Source: Bifidobacterium imperatoris (GTDB taxonomy: Bacteria; Actinomycetota; Actinomycetes; Actinomycetales; Bifidobacteriaceae). Taken from it: a stretch of 64,000 bases of DNA. The DNA lies in contig NZ_NMWV01000005.1 in NCBI RefSeq assembly GCF_002860405.1, forward strand, positions 62,001-126,000, in the 5' to 3' direction. Below the pieces are notes generated by a model that did no database searches, was not told the DNA's origin, and saw nothing but the letters and a program-made list of their open reading frames with translations. Position numbers and translations under genes: made by a program. Shown here piece by piece: positions 9,022 through 18,849 of the stretch (its first letter is position 1; each line of letters begins with the position of its first letter).

Positions 9022-10076
9022 CGCTTCAACCTCCATGCACACGCCATAGCGGCAATAAGAGCCACCACCAAAGCCAAGGTCCACCAACCGGGAGCATCAG
9101 ACATCGAAGCCTTCGCCTTACTTGCCGATTCGCTATCCCTGCGCGACTGGATATCCTTGACCAGCTCATTGACGGACTGTCCATTTGACTGGGTCAGGAA
9201 CACGCCTCCATGAGATTCAATCGCCGACTTCATATCCAACGTGGCCTGATCGTTCTCGCTTGACTGCGGCCCCGAATACAAGCCATCCACTGAAATCTTG
9301 GTTTGCTGAGTCAGGTCAAGCGCCTCAGAAAGCGAATAGGTAGGCTTGCCGGACACCACATTATCGGTGGCCAATACGATGGAAGCCGCACGCTGCCGCT
9401 CCGCATTCGCCTCAGTGGCCGAACCATAAGCGAAACCGGGAAGCATGGCAGCGCAAGACACTACGCCGTCTCCAATCAGCGAGGTGGCGTCCTTCCTGTT
9501 CTGTGTGCCTTCCAACCAATCGGCGATCTTCTGGTAGTCGGCGTCAGACATCTTGTCGATATCATCCTGTGTTTCCACGCCCTTGAGCGCCTTACTGGCT
9601 GCCGTGAGCTGTTCGGTGACCAAATCATAATCATCGGTCAACGGGAACACGGTACGTGAAGTGGAGTTGAAAATGCTCAATCCGATACGTTCGCCTTGGA
9701 AATGCTTGATAAGTTCCAGATACGTATCAATGACTTCACGGTCATACGGCAGCGTGGAGCCGGATACATCCAGGCACAGCACAATATCTCTGCTGGATGC
9801 CTGCTCACTGCTGGAATCCACTTGAGAGGGCCTGGCGACCAGTGCAATCGCAAGCACCAAAGCAACAACCACCATCGCCACAGCTGTACGATTCAATGCG
9901 CGCCATTGGCGGAACATGCGGGAGGCGCGCTCCGTATTGAGATCGTCATCAAGCGAGAATACAGCCTCATGAGAGGTGTTCGCATGGCGGGCGAACACGA
10001 TAATCAGCACGACAATCGCCAATGCCGTCAGAGCGCCGGCGAGTGCGGCCCAAGGCCAGTGCCATGCCAGCATCAT
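9018..10076 (-). CDS. von Willebrand factor A domain membrane protein (first vWA gene)
   Basis: A 352-residue protein with two N-terminal membrane helices, a vWA domain with DVSGST (a DxSxS metal site), and a C-terminal membrane helix before a short basic tail (WRLKR). The ATG at 10076 gives an ATGA overlap with the preceding gene; a GTG at 10085 is also possible. It resembles BatA of the MoxR-Bat systems. Two vWA proteins in series suggest a hetero-complex at the membrane. Confidence 0.85.
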   Translation of the reverse strand: MMLAWHWPWAALAGALTALAIVVLIIVFARHANTSHEAVFSLDDDLNTERASRMFRQWRALNRTAVAMVVVALVLAIALVARPSQVDSSSEQASSRDIVLCLDVSGSTLPYDREVIDTYLELIKHFQGERIGLSIFNSTSRTVFPLTDDYDLVTEQLTAASKALKGVETQDDIDKMSDADYQKIADWLEGTQNRKDATSLIGDGVVSCAAMLPGFAYGSATEANAERQRAASIVLATDNVVSGKPTYSLSEALDLTQQTKISVDGLYSGPQSSENDQATLDMKSAIESHGGVFLTQSNGQSVNELVKDIQSRRDSESASKAKASMSDAPGWWTLALVVALIAAMACAWRLKR

Positions 10077-10618
10077 GCTCGCCACCTTTCCACGAGATTA
10101 GCCACCCATTCCGCAGCCTGGTCCACGGTTACCGTTTGTGCCTGATAGTTGAATGCGGGATTGGCAAATTCAGGCGGATACAATGCTTCGATGGTTTGAC
10201 GCAGCGTATCCAATCCTTGACGGTTCACCAAGGTGCGGTCGATGCGCGTCAAATCAGCGAGCGTACTGGATTTCAGTGGTTTGCCACTGGCCGCTGTAGC
10301 GAATTCGCGTGCGATTAATGCGAGCTCCACGAACGCATCCTCGCGGGTCAGCGTGCCGTTGGCGTAACGGTCCAGCACATCATCGATACGCGCATGCCAC
10401 TGTGCTTTGGCACTGGCATTACGATGAGCGCCACGCAATTGCGCAGCAGCACGAGAAGCGCGGGCCGGGCGAGACAGTATCACTGCCACAATCACCAACA
10501 CCACGGCAAGCAGCAGAAAGACCACAATCGCGGCAATCAAAGGTCCGGTGATGGACAACGATTCCACAGGATGCAGATCGCTAGGGTCCACGGCAAGAGA
10601 CAATAAAGACAATGTCAT
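10073..10618 (-). CDS. Membrane protein of the moxR-vWA operon (DUF4381-like position)
   Basis: A 181-residue protein with one membrane helix at about 26-48 and a cytoplasmic helical domain ending VANLVERWRA. It sits between DUF58 and vWA genes, where many MoxR operons carry a DUF4381-type protein; I rely on position and layout, not on a firm family match. Overlaps of ATGA on both sides indicate translational coupling. Confidence 0.75.
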   Translation of the reverse strand: MTLSLLSLAVDPSDLHPVESLSITGPLIAAIVVFLLLAVVLVIVAVILSRPARASRAAAQLRGAHRNASAKAQWHARIDDVLDRYANGTLTREDAFVELALIAREFATAASGKPLKSSTLADLTRIDRTLVNRQGLDTLRQTIEALYPPEFANPAFNYQAQTVTVDQAAEWVANLVERWRA

Positions 10619-11568
10619 CGGCGATCACCTGCCAGACCCAGATTCAGTTCAGGCGAAGCTCCCAGCTGATTGCGTGTGGTCCTTGCCAAAGCCACGGACA
10701 CCAGTTGCACAAAACGATTGAACATATCTTCACTGGAGCCGGCGCGAATCATGAACGAGCCGGCACGATTCAACTCCTGTTCCAAAGCGGCTGCAAGATA
10801 GTGGCGATGCGTTTCGACCTGCTGGGCGCTTGCCGACGAACGCAGAAAAGCTGGCACTCGGCGGTTGGTCACGCCATCTAGCGGGGCGCTTTGCCCCTTG
10901 GCCAGCGGCTTGAACGGGTTCAGCGTAGCCACATCAATCAGCACGATGGGATGCGTGCGTGCAATGTGGCGAAACTCTTGAATATGGTGCTCTGTCATGG
11001 CAAGTTCATCAGTGGCCAGCACAATAAGAGCGTGGCGGTCTTTGATGCGCCTGGCGTACTCAAGCAGTGCATCGATGTTGCGCTTATGGTTCCATTCACG
11101 AGTCAGCGCTTTATCCAGCGTGCGTTCGAATTGTGCAAATCCACCATTGAACGGGATACGCGTAATAGCGGCTTCATCACCGAACACGATGGAAACGTCA
11201 TCGGATCGGCGCAGCGACAAGGCCGCGAACATGCGCAGCGCATTGGCCGCCACTTCGCATGCCTGCTCTCCGGACGGGCAGACGCCGGTCATCTCACGGC
11301 CCACATCCATAAGTAGCCAGACACGGGAAGTGGATAGCCTCTCACGCTGCACCACCATAGGCTGACCCTGTCTTGCGCTGGTCTTCCAATCAATCAAACG
11401 AGACTCATCGCCGGGCTCATAGACGCGCACGTCCATAACATCACCGGCACCGCCGCGGCGCCCTGATGCATGCTCGCCCTCCAACACACCCAATGCCTTA
11501 CGCACCGTAGGCAGACTGATCTGGGTGCCGAGAGTCTCGATCTTCCTGCGAATAGAATCTGAACTCAC
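10615..11568 (-). CDS. DUF58 family protein
   Basis: A 317-residue soluble protein. It carries the DUF58 core RVYEPGDESRLIDWKTSARQ near residues 49-68, followed by a vWA-like fold with WLLMDVG. DUF58 proteins are constant partners of MoxR ATPases. Unlike many DUF58 proteins it has no N-terminal membrane helices. It overlaps moxR and the next gene by ATGA. Confidence 0.9.
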   Translation of the reverse strand: MSSDSIRRKIETLGTQISLPTVRKALGVLEGEHASGRRGGAGDVMDVRVYEPGDESRLIDWKTSARQGQPMVVQRERLSTSRVWLLMDVGREMTGVCPSGEQACEVAANALRMFAALSLRRSDDVSIVFGDEAAITRIPFNGGFAQFERTLDKALTREWNHKRNIDALLEYARRIKDRHALIVLATDELAMTEHHIQEFRHIARTHPIVLIDVATLNPFKPLAKGQSAPLDGVTNRRVPAFLRSSASAQQVETHRHYLAAALEQELNRAGSFMIRAGSSEDMFNRFVQLVSVALARTTRNQLGASPELNLGLAGDRR

Positions 11569-12668
11569 GGAACAGGAACCGTTTCGACGATCTTATCGAC
11601 AATCTGATCGCTGACCACGCCATCGGCCAGAGCCTCGAACGTGAGCACGATACGGTGGCGAAGCACCTCGTGAGCGAAGGCCTTGATATCCTCCGGCACC
11701 ACGTAATCGCGACCCGACAGCAATGCCTGAGCCTGACCGATACGAGTCAACGCAATGGTGGCACGCGGGGAAGCGCCCAGACGCACCAGAGCAGACAAGC
11801 CCTTGATCGGGCGAGAACCTGCGCCGCGAGATGTGGCTGCAATATCAACCGCATACTTCATGATGGCATCCGAAACATGCACACGGCGTGCGGCCTGACG
11901 AAGGAATTCCACATCGGAAACGGTGATACGCTCGCCGGTGATGGTATCCGGGCCGATCATATCCGAGCCGCGACGAGTGAGCATGGCCAGCATGCGCGTC
12001 TCCTCATCCGCGGTGGGGTAGGTCATCACGGCCTTCATCATGAAACGGTCCATTTGGGCCTCGGGCAGGTTGAACGTGCCCTCTTCCTCAATGGGGTTCT
12101 CCGTGGCGATGACCATGAACGGCTTGGGCAGGGCGATGCGCTGACCGCCGATGGTGGTGGCGCCTTCAGCCATAGCTTCGAGCATGGCTGACTGAGTCTT
12201 GGCGTTGGAACGGTTGATTTCGTCCAGAAGCACGAAATTGGCGTGAATCGGGCCGATCTGCGTGGTGAACTTCTGCGAGGCGAAATCAAACACCTGTGTA
12301 CCGGTCAAATCGGAAGGCATCAGATCAGGTGTGCACTGCACTCGCTTGAACGAGCCGGAAACGCAAGAGGCCAGCGTCTGTGCCGCAGTGGTCTTTGCCA
12401 AACCAGGTACGGACTCGATAAGAATATGACCGCCTGCGACCAGCGTGACGATGAGGGATTCGCGCAGATTATCCTGACCAACCAAGGTTTGGGAGAAACG
12501 CGAACGAATGGTATCCGCCAGCATACGTGCACGCTTGGCGTCATCAAGACCCAGGGGAGCTGCGGCTCCTGGAACTGCAGCGGTTGCCGGAGGCGCCACA
12601 GGCGTGGCCAATGGGCGCTGAACAGACGGCTGCGGAGGCAATTTTGGTTGCGTGGGGAACAAAGTCAT
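11565..12668 (-). CDS. MoxR-family AAA+ ATPase
   Basis: A 367-residue ATPase. A Pro/Ala-rich N-terminal stretch (1-40) precedes the AAA+ domain, with Walker A ESVPGLAKT at 85-93, Walker B LLDEINR and sensor ATENPIEEEGT. MoxR proteins act as chaperone-like ATPases that help vWA partners insert metals or mature complexes. It is the first gene of a six-gene operon. The ATG at 12668 has TACAGT seven bases upstream and also a weak GGTGG, so it could be leaderless; a GTG three codons earlier is possible. No kinase, FN3 or transglutaminase gene accompanies it, so this is not the kinase-linked PFNA cluster known in bifidobacteria. Confidence 0.93.
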   Translation of the reverse strand: MTLFPTQPKLPPQPSVQRPLATPVAPPATAAVPGAAAPLGLDDAKRARMLADTIRSRFSQTLVGQDNLRESLIVTLVAGGHILIESVPGLAKTTAAQTLASCVSGSFKRVQCTPDLMPSDLTGTQVFDFASQKFTTQIGPIHANFVLLDEINRSNAKTQSAMLEAMAEGATTIGGQRIALPKPFMVIATENPIEEEGTFNLPEAQMDRFMMKAVMTYPTADEETRMLAMLTRRGSDMIGPDTITGERITVSDVEFLRQAARRVHVSDAIMKYAVDIAATSRGAGSRPIKGLSALVRLGASPRATIALTRIGQAQALLSGRDYVVPEDIKAFAHEVLRHRIVLTFEALADGVVSDQIVDKIVETVPVP

Positions 12669-12702
12669 GTCCACCACTGTAACTACCTACACTGACTGCA
12701 AG

Positions 12703-12728
12703 CTTGGGGAATGGTTGGATTCCCCAAG
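12703..12728. repeat. Hairpin between moxR and ung
   Basis: CTTGGGGAAT and ATTCCCCAAG form a perfect 10-bp stem with a GGTTGG loop, 13 bases after the ung stop on the minus strand. No T run follows, so termination may be partial. Confidence 0.6.
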
Positions 12729-12741
12729 ACGACGTTTCGAC

Positions 12742-13431
12742 TTACAGCTGCCAATCCACGGCAGTGGCACCCATAGATACCAGAGCCTGATTCGCGCGAG
12801 AGAACGGCTTGGAGCCAAAGAATCCGCGGGATGCGGACAGTGGGCTCGGATGCGGTGACTTGATGATGTATGCGTTCGTCAGCAATGGTTCGAGACTTTG
12901 TGCATTACGCCCCCAGAGAATAGCGACCAATGGCTTCGGTTTGCCATCGGCGTCAACACGGGCGTTCAGCGCGCGGATGGCTGCTTCGGTAACCTGCTCC
13001 CAGCCTTTGCCCTGATGTGAATTCGGGCGTCCGACACCCACGGTCAAGCACCTGTTGAGCAGCATGACGCCGCGTTCGGTCCACGGTGTTAGATCGCCAT
13101 TAGGGGGCATGGGAACACCGAGATCATCGACAAGTTCCTTATATATATTGATCAGGCTTTTCGGCAGTGGCCTCACATCGGGGGCCACGCAAAAACTCAA
13201 TCCAACCGGATGACCCGGAGTAGGGTAGGGGTCCTGGCCCACGATAAGAACCTTGATGGAATCAAAAGGAATGGTGAAGGCTCGCAGAATGTTGTGGCTT
13301 GCCGGCAGCCAAGGCCTATTGGCTGCGTTTTCAGCTCTGAGAAAATCACCCATCTGATGAATGTTCGGTTCCACATCGGCCAATGCTTTGGCCCAACCTG
13401 GCTCAACCAGTTCGCTCAACGGTTTGATCAT
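12742..13431 (-). CDS. ung: Uracil-DNA glycosylase
   Basis: A 229-residue family-1 uracil-DNA glycosylase, which removes uracil from DNA to start base-excision repair. The active-site motif GQDPY lies at 65-69 (Asp67 activates water). The stretch after it is [11 protein letters not shown] instead of the common HGPGQAHGL. The C-terminal loop motif HPSPLSA with [10 protein letters not shown] completes the family pattern. The ATG at 13431 has TACAGT eight bases before it and no clear ribosome site, so a leaderless message is possible. Confidence 0.96.
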   Translation of the reverse strand: MIKPLSELVEPGWAKALADVEPNIHQMGDFLRAENAANRPWLPASHNILRAFTIPFDSIKVLIVGQDPYPTPGHPVGLSFCVAPDVRPLPKSLINIYKELVDDLGVPMPPNGDLTPWTERGVMLLNRCLTVGVGRPNSHQGKGWEQVTEAAIRALNARVDADGKPKPLVAILWGRNAQSLEPLLTNAYIIKSPHPSPLSASRGFFGSKPFSRANQALVSMGATAVDWQL

Positions 13432-13555
13432 GGCTCAATACTGTAGCCAAACGTGCATATACGGTGCATGTCCAGCTCATGGCATGCTGTACGGTGGCTC
13501 ATTTCGAGTCAGACGGTTACACTCGTGGGTAGTTTTGCATGAAGGAGAGCAGCTT

Positions 13556-14239
13556 ATGGCGCGCGACAAGGTGACCTACGAATCGTATGAGCAGGACGTC
13601 TTCGATAATCCACCGTCCGGTCCGGTGGGCGCTCACCGTGGATCTCGCCCGGTGATCACTCGAATCGCTCCGTTCATTATCGTGATTGTGGTGGCGGCGT
13701 TGCTGGGAGCTGGTGCTTGGGCAGTAAGCAGTGGCGAATACGCCAATCTGCTGAATCTGAAGTCCAGCCAGTCTTCCTCGACTACTAGCGCCACGACTAA
13801 GTCGAAGACGAAGTCCAAGTCGACCAAGTCCGATTCTTCCTCCACTGCTGATTCCACGGATTCTTCGAGCTCGGATTCTTCGACCAGCACGGATTCTTCG
13901 AACACGTCCACCGAATCCTCTGATTCCTCCACCAGCGATCAGAGTGCACAGCAGAGTGAGCAGGCCGCCACCGTGAACAAGGCCACTCAGGTTCGTGTGG
14001 TGAACGGCACCGGTGTCTCCGGGTACGCCGGGCAAAAGGCCGATGTGCTGCAGACGGCCGGATACACCAGCGTGGAGGCAGCTAACCCGACCGGTTCACT
14101 GCCTTCCGCCACTGTGGTGTGGTATCAGAATGAATCCGATAAGGCCACGGCTCAGGACGTGGCCAATACGCTGGGCATCAGCACGGTTCAGCAGGTACAG
14201 GGTTTGGCTGCACCTATTACTGTTGTGCTGATGAACTAG
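13556..14239 (+). CDS. LytR_C-domain membrane protein with Ser/Thr-rich stalk
   Basis: A 227-residue protein. There is a cytoplasmic N-terminus, one membrane helix at about 41-62, and a low-complexity Ser/Thr/Asp stalk at about 75-135. The C-terminal LytR_C-type domain reads TQVRVVNGTGVSGYAGQKA. This domain is found at the end of LytR-CpsA-Psr wall-polymer transferases and in small envelope proteins; no LCP catalytic domain is present here. The ATG at 13556 follows GAAGGAG. It is transcribed divergently from ung. Confidence 0.8.
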   Translation: MARDKVTYESYEQDVFDNPPSGPVGAHRGSRPVITRIAPFIIVIVVAALLGAGAWAVSSGEYANLLNLKSSQSSSTTSATTKSKTKSKSTKSDSSSTADSTDSSSSDSSTSTDSSNTSTESSDSSTSDQSAQQSEQAATVNKATQVRVVNGTGVSGYAGQKADVLQTAGYTSVEAANPTGSLPSATVVWYQNESDKATAQDVANTLGISTVQQVQGLAAPITVVLMN

Positions 14240-14250
14240 CAGCGGATTCT

Positions 14251-14264
14251 ATGCACTAGTGCAT
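14251..14264. repeat. Perfect 14-bp palindrome
   Basis: ATGCACTAGTGCAT lies 12 bases after the LytR_C stop. Its role is unknown; it could be a protein-binding site, although nothing nearby supports that. Confidence 0.35.
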
Positions 14265-14286
14265 ATCGAATAGCGGAATAGTTTCT

Positions 14287-14322
14287 ATGCCGTCTACGCC
14301 TGAGAGCGAAGGCGGCATTTTT
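14287..14322 (+). terminator. Probable terminator of the LytR_C gene
   Basis: ATGCCG at 14287 pairs with CGGCAT at 14313-14318, with additional CGCC/GGCG pairing inside, followed by TTTTTC. Confidence 0.6.
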
Positions 14323-14401
14323 CATAAGTTCTACGGGCTGTCGAATACGAGTGCATAGCTCAATTAATGAGACGGTTTGGCCTATTCACTTACTGTTTGA
14401 T

Positions 14402-14429
14402 TTGTAATGTTCCCTCATCACGGTACAAT
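14402..14429 (+). promoter_or_regulatory. Candidate cold-shock gene promoter
   Basis: TTGTAA at 14402-14407 and TACAAT at 14424-14429 are spaced 16 bases apart, which would give a leader of about 90 bases before the cold-shock gene. Confidence 0.5.
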
Positions 14430-14438
14430 CTTTCACTA

Positions 14439-14512
14439 GTCGCGAGGTAGGGGGAGCGCGATGCGGTTCTTTCTACGTTCCCTATTGGCATTTTTCGCGA
14501 CGCCTAGGGAAC
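14439..14512 (+). promoter_or_regulatory. Structured leader of the cold-shock gene
   Basis: Two competing inverted repeats occur in the leader: GTCGCGA (14439-14445) with TCGCGAC (14495-14501), and GTTCCCTA (14477-14484) with TAGGGAAC (14505-14512). The pairs interleave, so the RNA could hold one fold or the other. That would suit a temperature-dependent leader as in cspA mRNAs, but this is inference. Confidence 0.45.
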
Positions 14513-14528
14513 AAAGGAAAGATCAAAT

Positions 14529-14768
14529 ATGGCACAAGGTACCGTAAAGTTCTTCCTTGCCAAGAAGGGGTTCGGGTTCATACAGCCGGACGGCGGAGGC
14601 GAGGACGTTTTCGTGCACTACGCGGAAATCAAGGACGACGGCAGCAACAACAAGTTCAAGATGCTGTATGAGGGCGATCGGGTGGAGTACACGCCTGTTT
14701 CGTCCGGTAAAGGTACTCAGGCTAAGGACGTCGTCAAGTTGTCTTCTGGCGAAGAACGCCCCGAGTGA
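14529..14768 (+). CDS. cspA: Cold-shock domain protein
   Basis: A 79-residue single-domain cold-shock protein that binds single-stranded RNA/DNA as an RNA chaperone. The two RNA-binding motifs are KGFGFIQP (RNP1) and DVFVHY (RNP2). The N-terminus MAQGTVKFFLAKKGFGFI has FFLAKK where most family members have WFN.EKG, so one aromatic position is changed. An AAAGGAAAG site precedes the ATG. Confidence 0.95.
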   Translation: MAQGTVKFFLAKKGFGFIQPDGGGEDVFVHYAEIKDDGSNNKFKMLYEGDRVEYTPVSSGKGTQAKDVVKLSSGEERPE

Positions 14769-14792
14769 GTGGTTTTGCCTCGTAGGACGCTG

Positions 14793-14829
14793 AAAGCCTC
14801 GACTGGTTGGTTACAGTCGAGGCTTTTTC
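14793..14829 (+). terminator. Terminator of the cold-shock gene
   Basis: AAAGCCTCGACTG and CAGTCGAGGCTTT form a 13-bp perfect stem followed by further T. Confidence 0.92.
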
Positions 14830-14892
14830 TGTATCTCGGCTACCTGATTCTTTGCTGATTTCATGCCCATAGCGCAATCGCAAACGCGCTTG

Positions 14893-14919
14893 TTGGCACT
14901 CTCTACCCGAGAGTGCTAA
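14893..14919 (+). promoter_or_regulatory. CIRCE operator 1 (HrcA site) before groEL
   Basis: TTGGCACTC-N9-GAGTGCTAA matches the CIRCE consensus TTAGCACTC-N9-GAGTGCTAA with one change. HrcA bound here represses chaperone genes until heat stress. Confidence 0.9.
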
Positions 14920-14927
14920 TGTCTCAG

Positions 14928-16662
<1,735 letters not shown>

Positions 16663-16700
16663 TCCGAAATAGGTTAGCTGATAGCTCAAGTTGACTGATT

Positions 16701-16732
16701 GCGGGGATTCCTTCGGGAATCCCCGCTTTGTT
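16701..16732. terminator. Terminator between groEL and the WXG100 gene
   Basis: GCGGGGATTCC and GGAATCCCCGC form a perfect stem with a 3-base loop and a TTTGTT tail, directly between two convergent genes. Confidence 0.88.
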
Positions 16733-17021
16733 ATTGCATGAATAATCGTGAGGCCGCCGTTTCCGCATCCGCGTACACGGTGGATGCCGAAGCCAGCGAA
16801 CGCTGTATCGTCTCCAACGAGGCCTCCATCTGCTGTTGTGCGGCGCGCCATTGCGCCATCACCGAAGTGAATTGAGTGGCTGCAGAACCTCGCCACGCCT
16901 CCTGCAGCGCGTTGAGATGGGTGTACATGCCATTTACCGCTTGCCTGATTTGCGAGACCGAACTGGCCACGGCAGCTGAGGACGATTGAATCCGTTCCGA
17001 ATCCACCTGATATTGGGGCAT
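16731..17021 (-). CDS. WXG100 (ESAT-6-like) protein
   Basis: A 96-residue protein: two helices separated by the turn motif WRGSAATQF (Trp43-Arg-Gly45), the hallmark of the WXG100 family. These small dimers are secreted by, or assist, type VII (ESX) systems. The ATG at 17021 follows AAAGGAG. No EccC ATPase or other machinery gene is nearby, so the export route is not visible in the window. The N-terminus MPQYQVDSERI and the length are typical. Confidence 0.9.
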   Translation of the reverse strand: MPQYQVDSERIQSSSAAVASSVSQIRQAVNGMYTHLNALQEAWRGSAATQFTSVMAQWRAAQQQMEASLETIQRSLASASTVYADAETAASRLFMQ

Positions 17022-17097
17022 GGATACTCCTTTCATCATGAATCTTGTTGTTGTACCGCGCTCGGTATTGCGAATACCGGACGCTAAGGTGGAGCAT

Positions 17098-18051
17098 ATG
17101 GCAAATTCGACTTGGGCAGACGTTCGTACGACCAATGTGGTTCTAGCTTCGGCTTACTCGCTTCCATTGCGTAGTAGCAAAGCCAGAAAATGGCTTGTTT
17201 GCGCCATTTCTATGCTGGTTGCACTGGCACTGAGCTGCATGTGGATAACCGTAAATGCCTATGGGGATAACTCTGACGGCAGCTCAAGCGATTCGAACAG
17301 TTCGAACAGCGGTGTCACCATTACCGATAACATCACCGATACGGAGAATCTACTCGGTTCGCACGCGGCTGAAGTGACCGACGCCATTGCCAAAACGGAG
17401 CAGGAAACCGGCGTGCACGTCCATCTGCTGTATGTATCCAGCTTCAACAGCGATCAGACGCCGCAGAAATGGGCGAGCAATATTCTTGAATTCACCAAGC
17501 CAAAGCCCAATACAGTACTGCTGGCAGTGGCATCGAATGACGGCAACCTGGTGGTCGCGGTATCATCCAACTCTGATGAATGGCTGAAAAGCCAGGACAC
17601 GGTAGACAAACTGTCGGCAGCAGCACAGGAACCGCTGATGAAAAGCACTCCTGATTGGCCCGGATCGGCAACTGCCATGATGGACCAGATTGTGCAGTCG
17701 AAGAAGACCTCCACCTCAAGCTCCTCGGTAACCATCGGTGTTATTGCCATGATTGTGGTGTTGGTGGTGCTGCTTATCGTGGTTGCTCTCATGATTGTCA
17801 TACGCGTACGCAGCAAGGGTAAGAAGCCACGTCGCGCGAATCGACAGGCGCTCACCAGCGCGGAAAAGAAGGCGCGTAAGGCGCAGATTGCCAAGCGAAA
17901 GGCTGAGCGTAAGGCCAGGGAAGCCGAAAGAGCGGCTGAGGATACTGAAGATAATGCTCAAGTGCCATCTGGAGAAAACCTTGCAAAAAGCTCTGTAGAT
18001 AGTCTTGAAGCAGTCGCTGAAGAGAGTTCGAAAACACAAAAGAACGAATAA
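17098..18051 (+). CDS. TPM-domain-like membrane protein
   Basis: A 317-residue protein. An N-terminal membrane helix lies at about 27-46, followed by a Ser/Asn-rich linker. An extracytoplasmic domain at about 75-200 resembles the TPM fold (AKTEQETGVHVHLLYV, VLLAVASNDGNLVVAVSS). A second membrane helix at about 218-240 leads to a highly basic Lys/Arg/Glu cytoplasmic tail. TPM-domain proteins are linked to membrane-protein quality control or phosphatase activity; no specific role is shown here. The ATG at 17098 follows GGTGGAG. It is divergent from the WXG100 gene, with 76 bases between. Confidence 0.7.
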   Translation: MANSTWADVRTTNVVLASAYSLPLRSSKARKWLVCAISMLVALALSCMWITVNAYGDNSDGSSSDSNSSNSGVTITDNITDTENLLGSHAAEVTDAIAKTEQETGVHVHLLYVSSFNSDQTPQKWASNILEFTKPKPNTVLLAVASNDGNLVVAVSSNSDEWLKSQDTVDKLSAAAQEPLMKSTPDWPGSATAMMDQIVQSKKTSTSSSSVTIGVIAMIVVLVVLLIVVALMIVIRVRSKGKKPRRANRQALTSAEKKARKAQIAKRKAERKAREAERAAEDTEDNAQVPSGENLAKSSVDSLEAVAEESSKTQKNE

Positions 18052-18103
18052 CTTCAAGCTGGCATTCAGGAAACGCTCAGACGAGCGCGCCACTCTAGGA
18101 ACC

Positions 18104-18835
18104 ATGAGTAAGCCTATTGAAGCATCGATTGTTGTTGTTGACGACGAGCCGTCCATCCGTGAACTGCTGGTTGCCTCGCTGCATTTCGCCGGATTTGAGG
18201 TGAACACCGCGGCCTCCGGTTCCGAGGCCATTGAGGTGATTGAAAAGGTCCAGCCCGATCTCATTGTGCTTGATGTCATGCTGCCTGATATTGACGGTTT
18301 CACCGTGACCCGCCGTATCAGGCAAGAGGGGATCGACGCTCCGGTTTTGTTCCTCACCGCGCGTGACGATACTCAGGACAAGATCATGGGCCTGACCGTG
18401 GGCGGCGACGATTACGTGACCAAGCCATTCAGCCTGGAAGAGGTTGTGGCTCGCATCCGCGCCATTCTGCGCCGTACCCGCGAACAAGTCGAAGACGACC
18501 CGATTATTCGTGTGGCCGATCTCGAAATCAATGAAGACTCCCACGACGTGACTCGTGCCGGCCAGCCTATCGATTTGAGCCCAACAGAGTACAAGCTGCT
18601 GCGTTACCTGATGGATAACGAAGGCCGAGTGCTATCCAAAGCGCAGATTTTGGATCACGTCTGGCAGTATGATTGGGGCGGAGACGCAGCCATCGTGGAA
18701 TCCTATATCTCCTACTTACGCAAGAAGGTCGATGGCGTGGAAGTCACCGATGAGAATGGCGAAAAGCACAAGGTGACCCCTCTCATCGAAACCAAGCGTG
18801 GCATCGGCTATATGATTCGCGAGCCTAAGCACTGA
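18104..18835 (+). CDS. OmpR-family response regulator
   Basis: A 243-residue two-component regulator: receiver domain with acidic pocket DDE (13-15) and phospho-acceptor Asp57 in LIVLDVMLP, then a winged-helix DNA-binding domain (about 140-240) ending KRGIGYMIRE. The ATG at 18104 follows AGGA. The partner kinase starts 14 bases after the stop. The target genes are unknown; it resembles TrcR/PrrA-type actinobacterial regulators. Confidence 0.93.
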   Translation: MSKPIEASIVVVDDEPSIRELLVASLHFAGFEVNTAASGSEAIEVIEKVQPDLIVLDVMLPDIDGFTVTRRIRQEGIDAPVLFLTARDDTQDKIMGLTVGGDDYVTKPFSLEEVVARIRAILRRTREQVEDDPIIRVADLEINEDSHDVTRAGQPIDLSPTEYKLLRYLMDNEGRVLSKAQILDHVWQYDWGGDAAIVESYISYLRKKVDGVEVTDENGEKHKVTPLIETKRGIGYMIREPKH

Positions 18836-18849
18836 GAACGTTGTAAACC

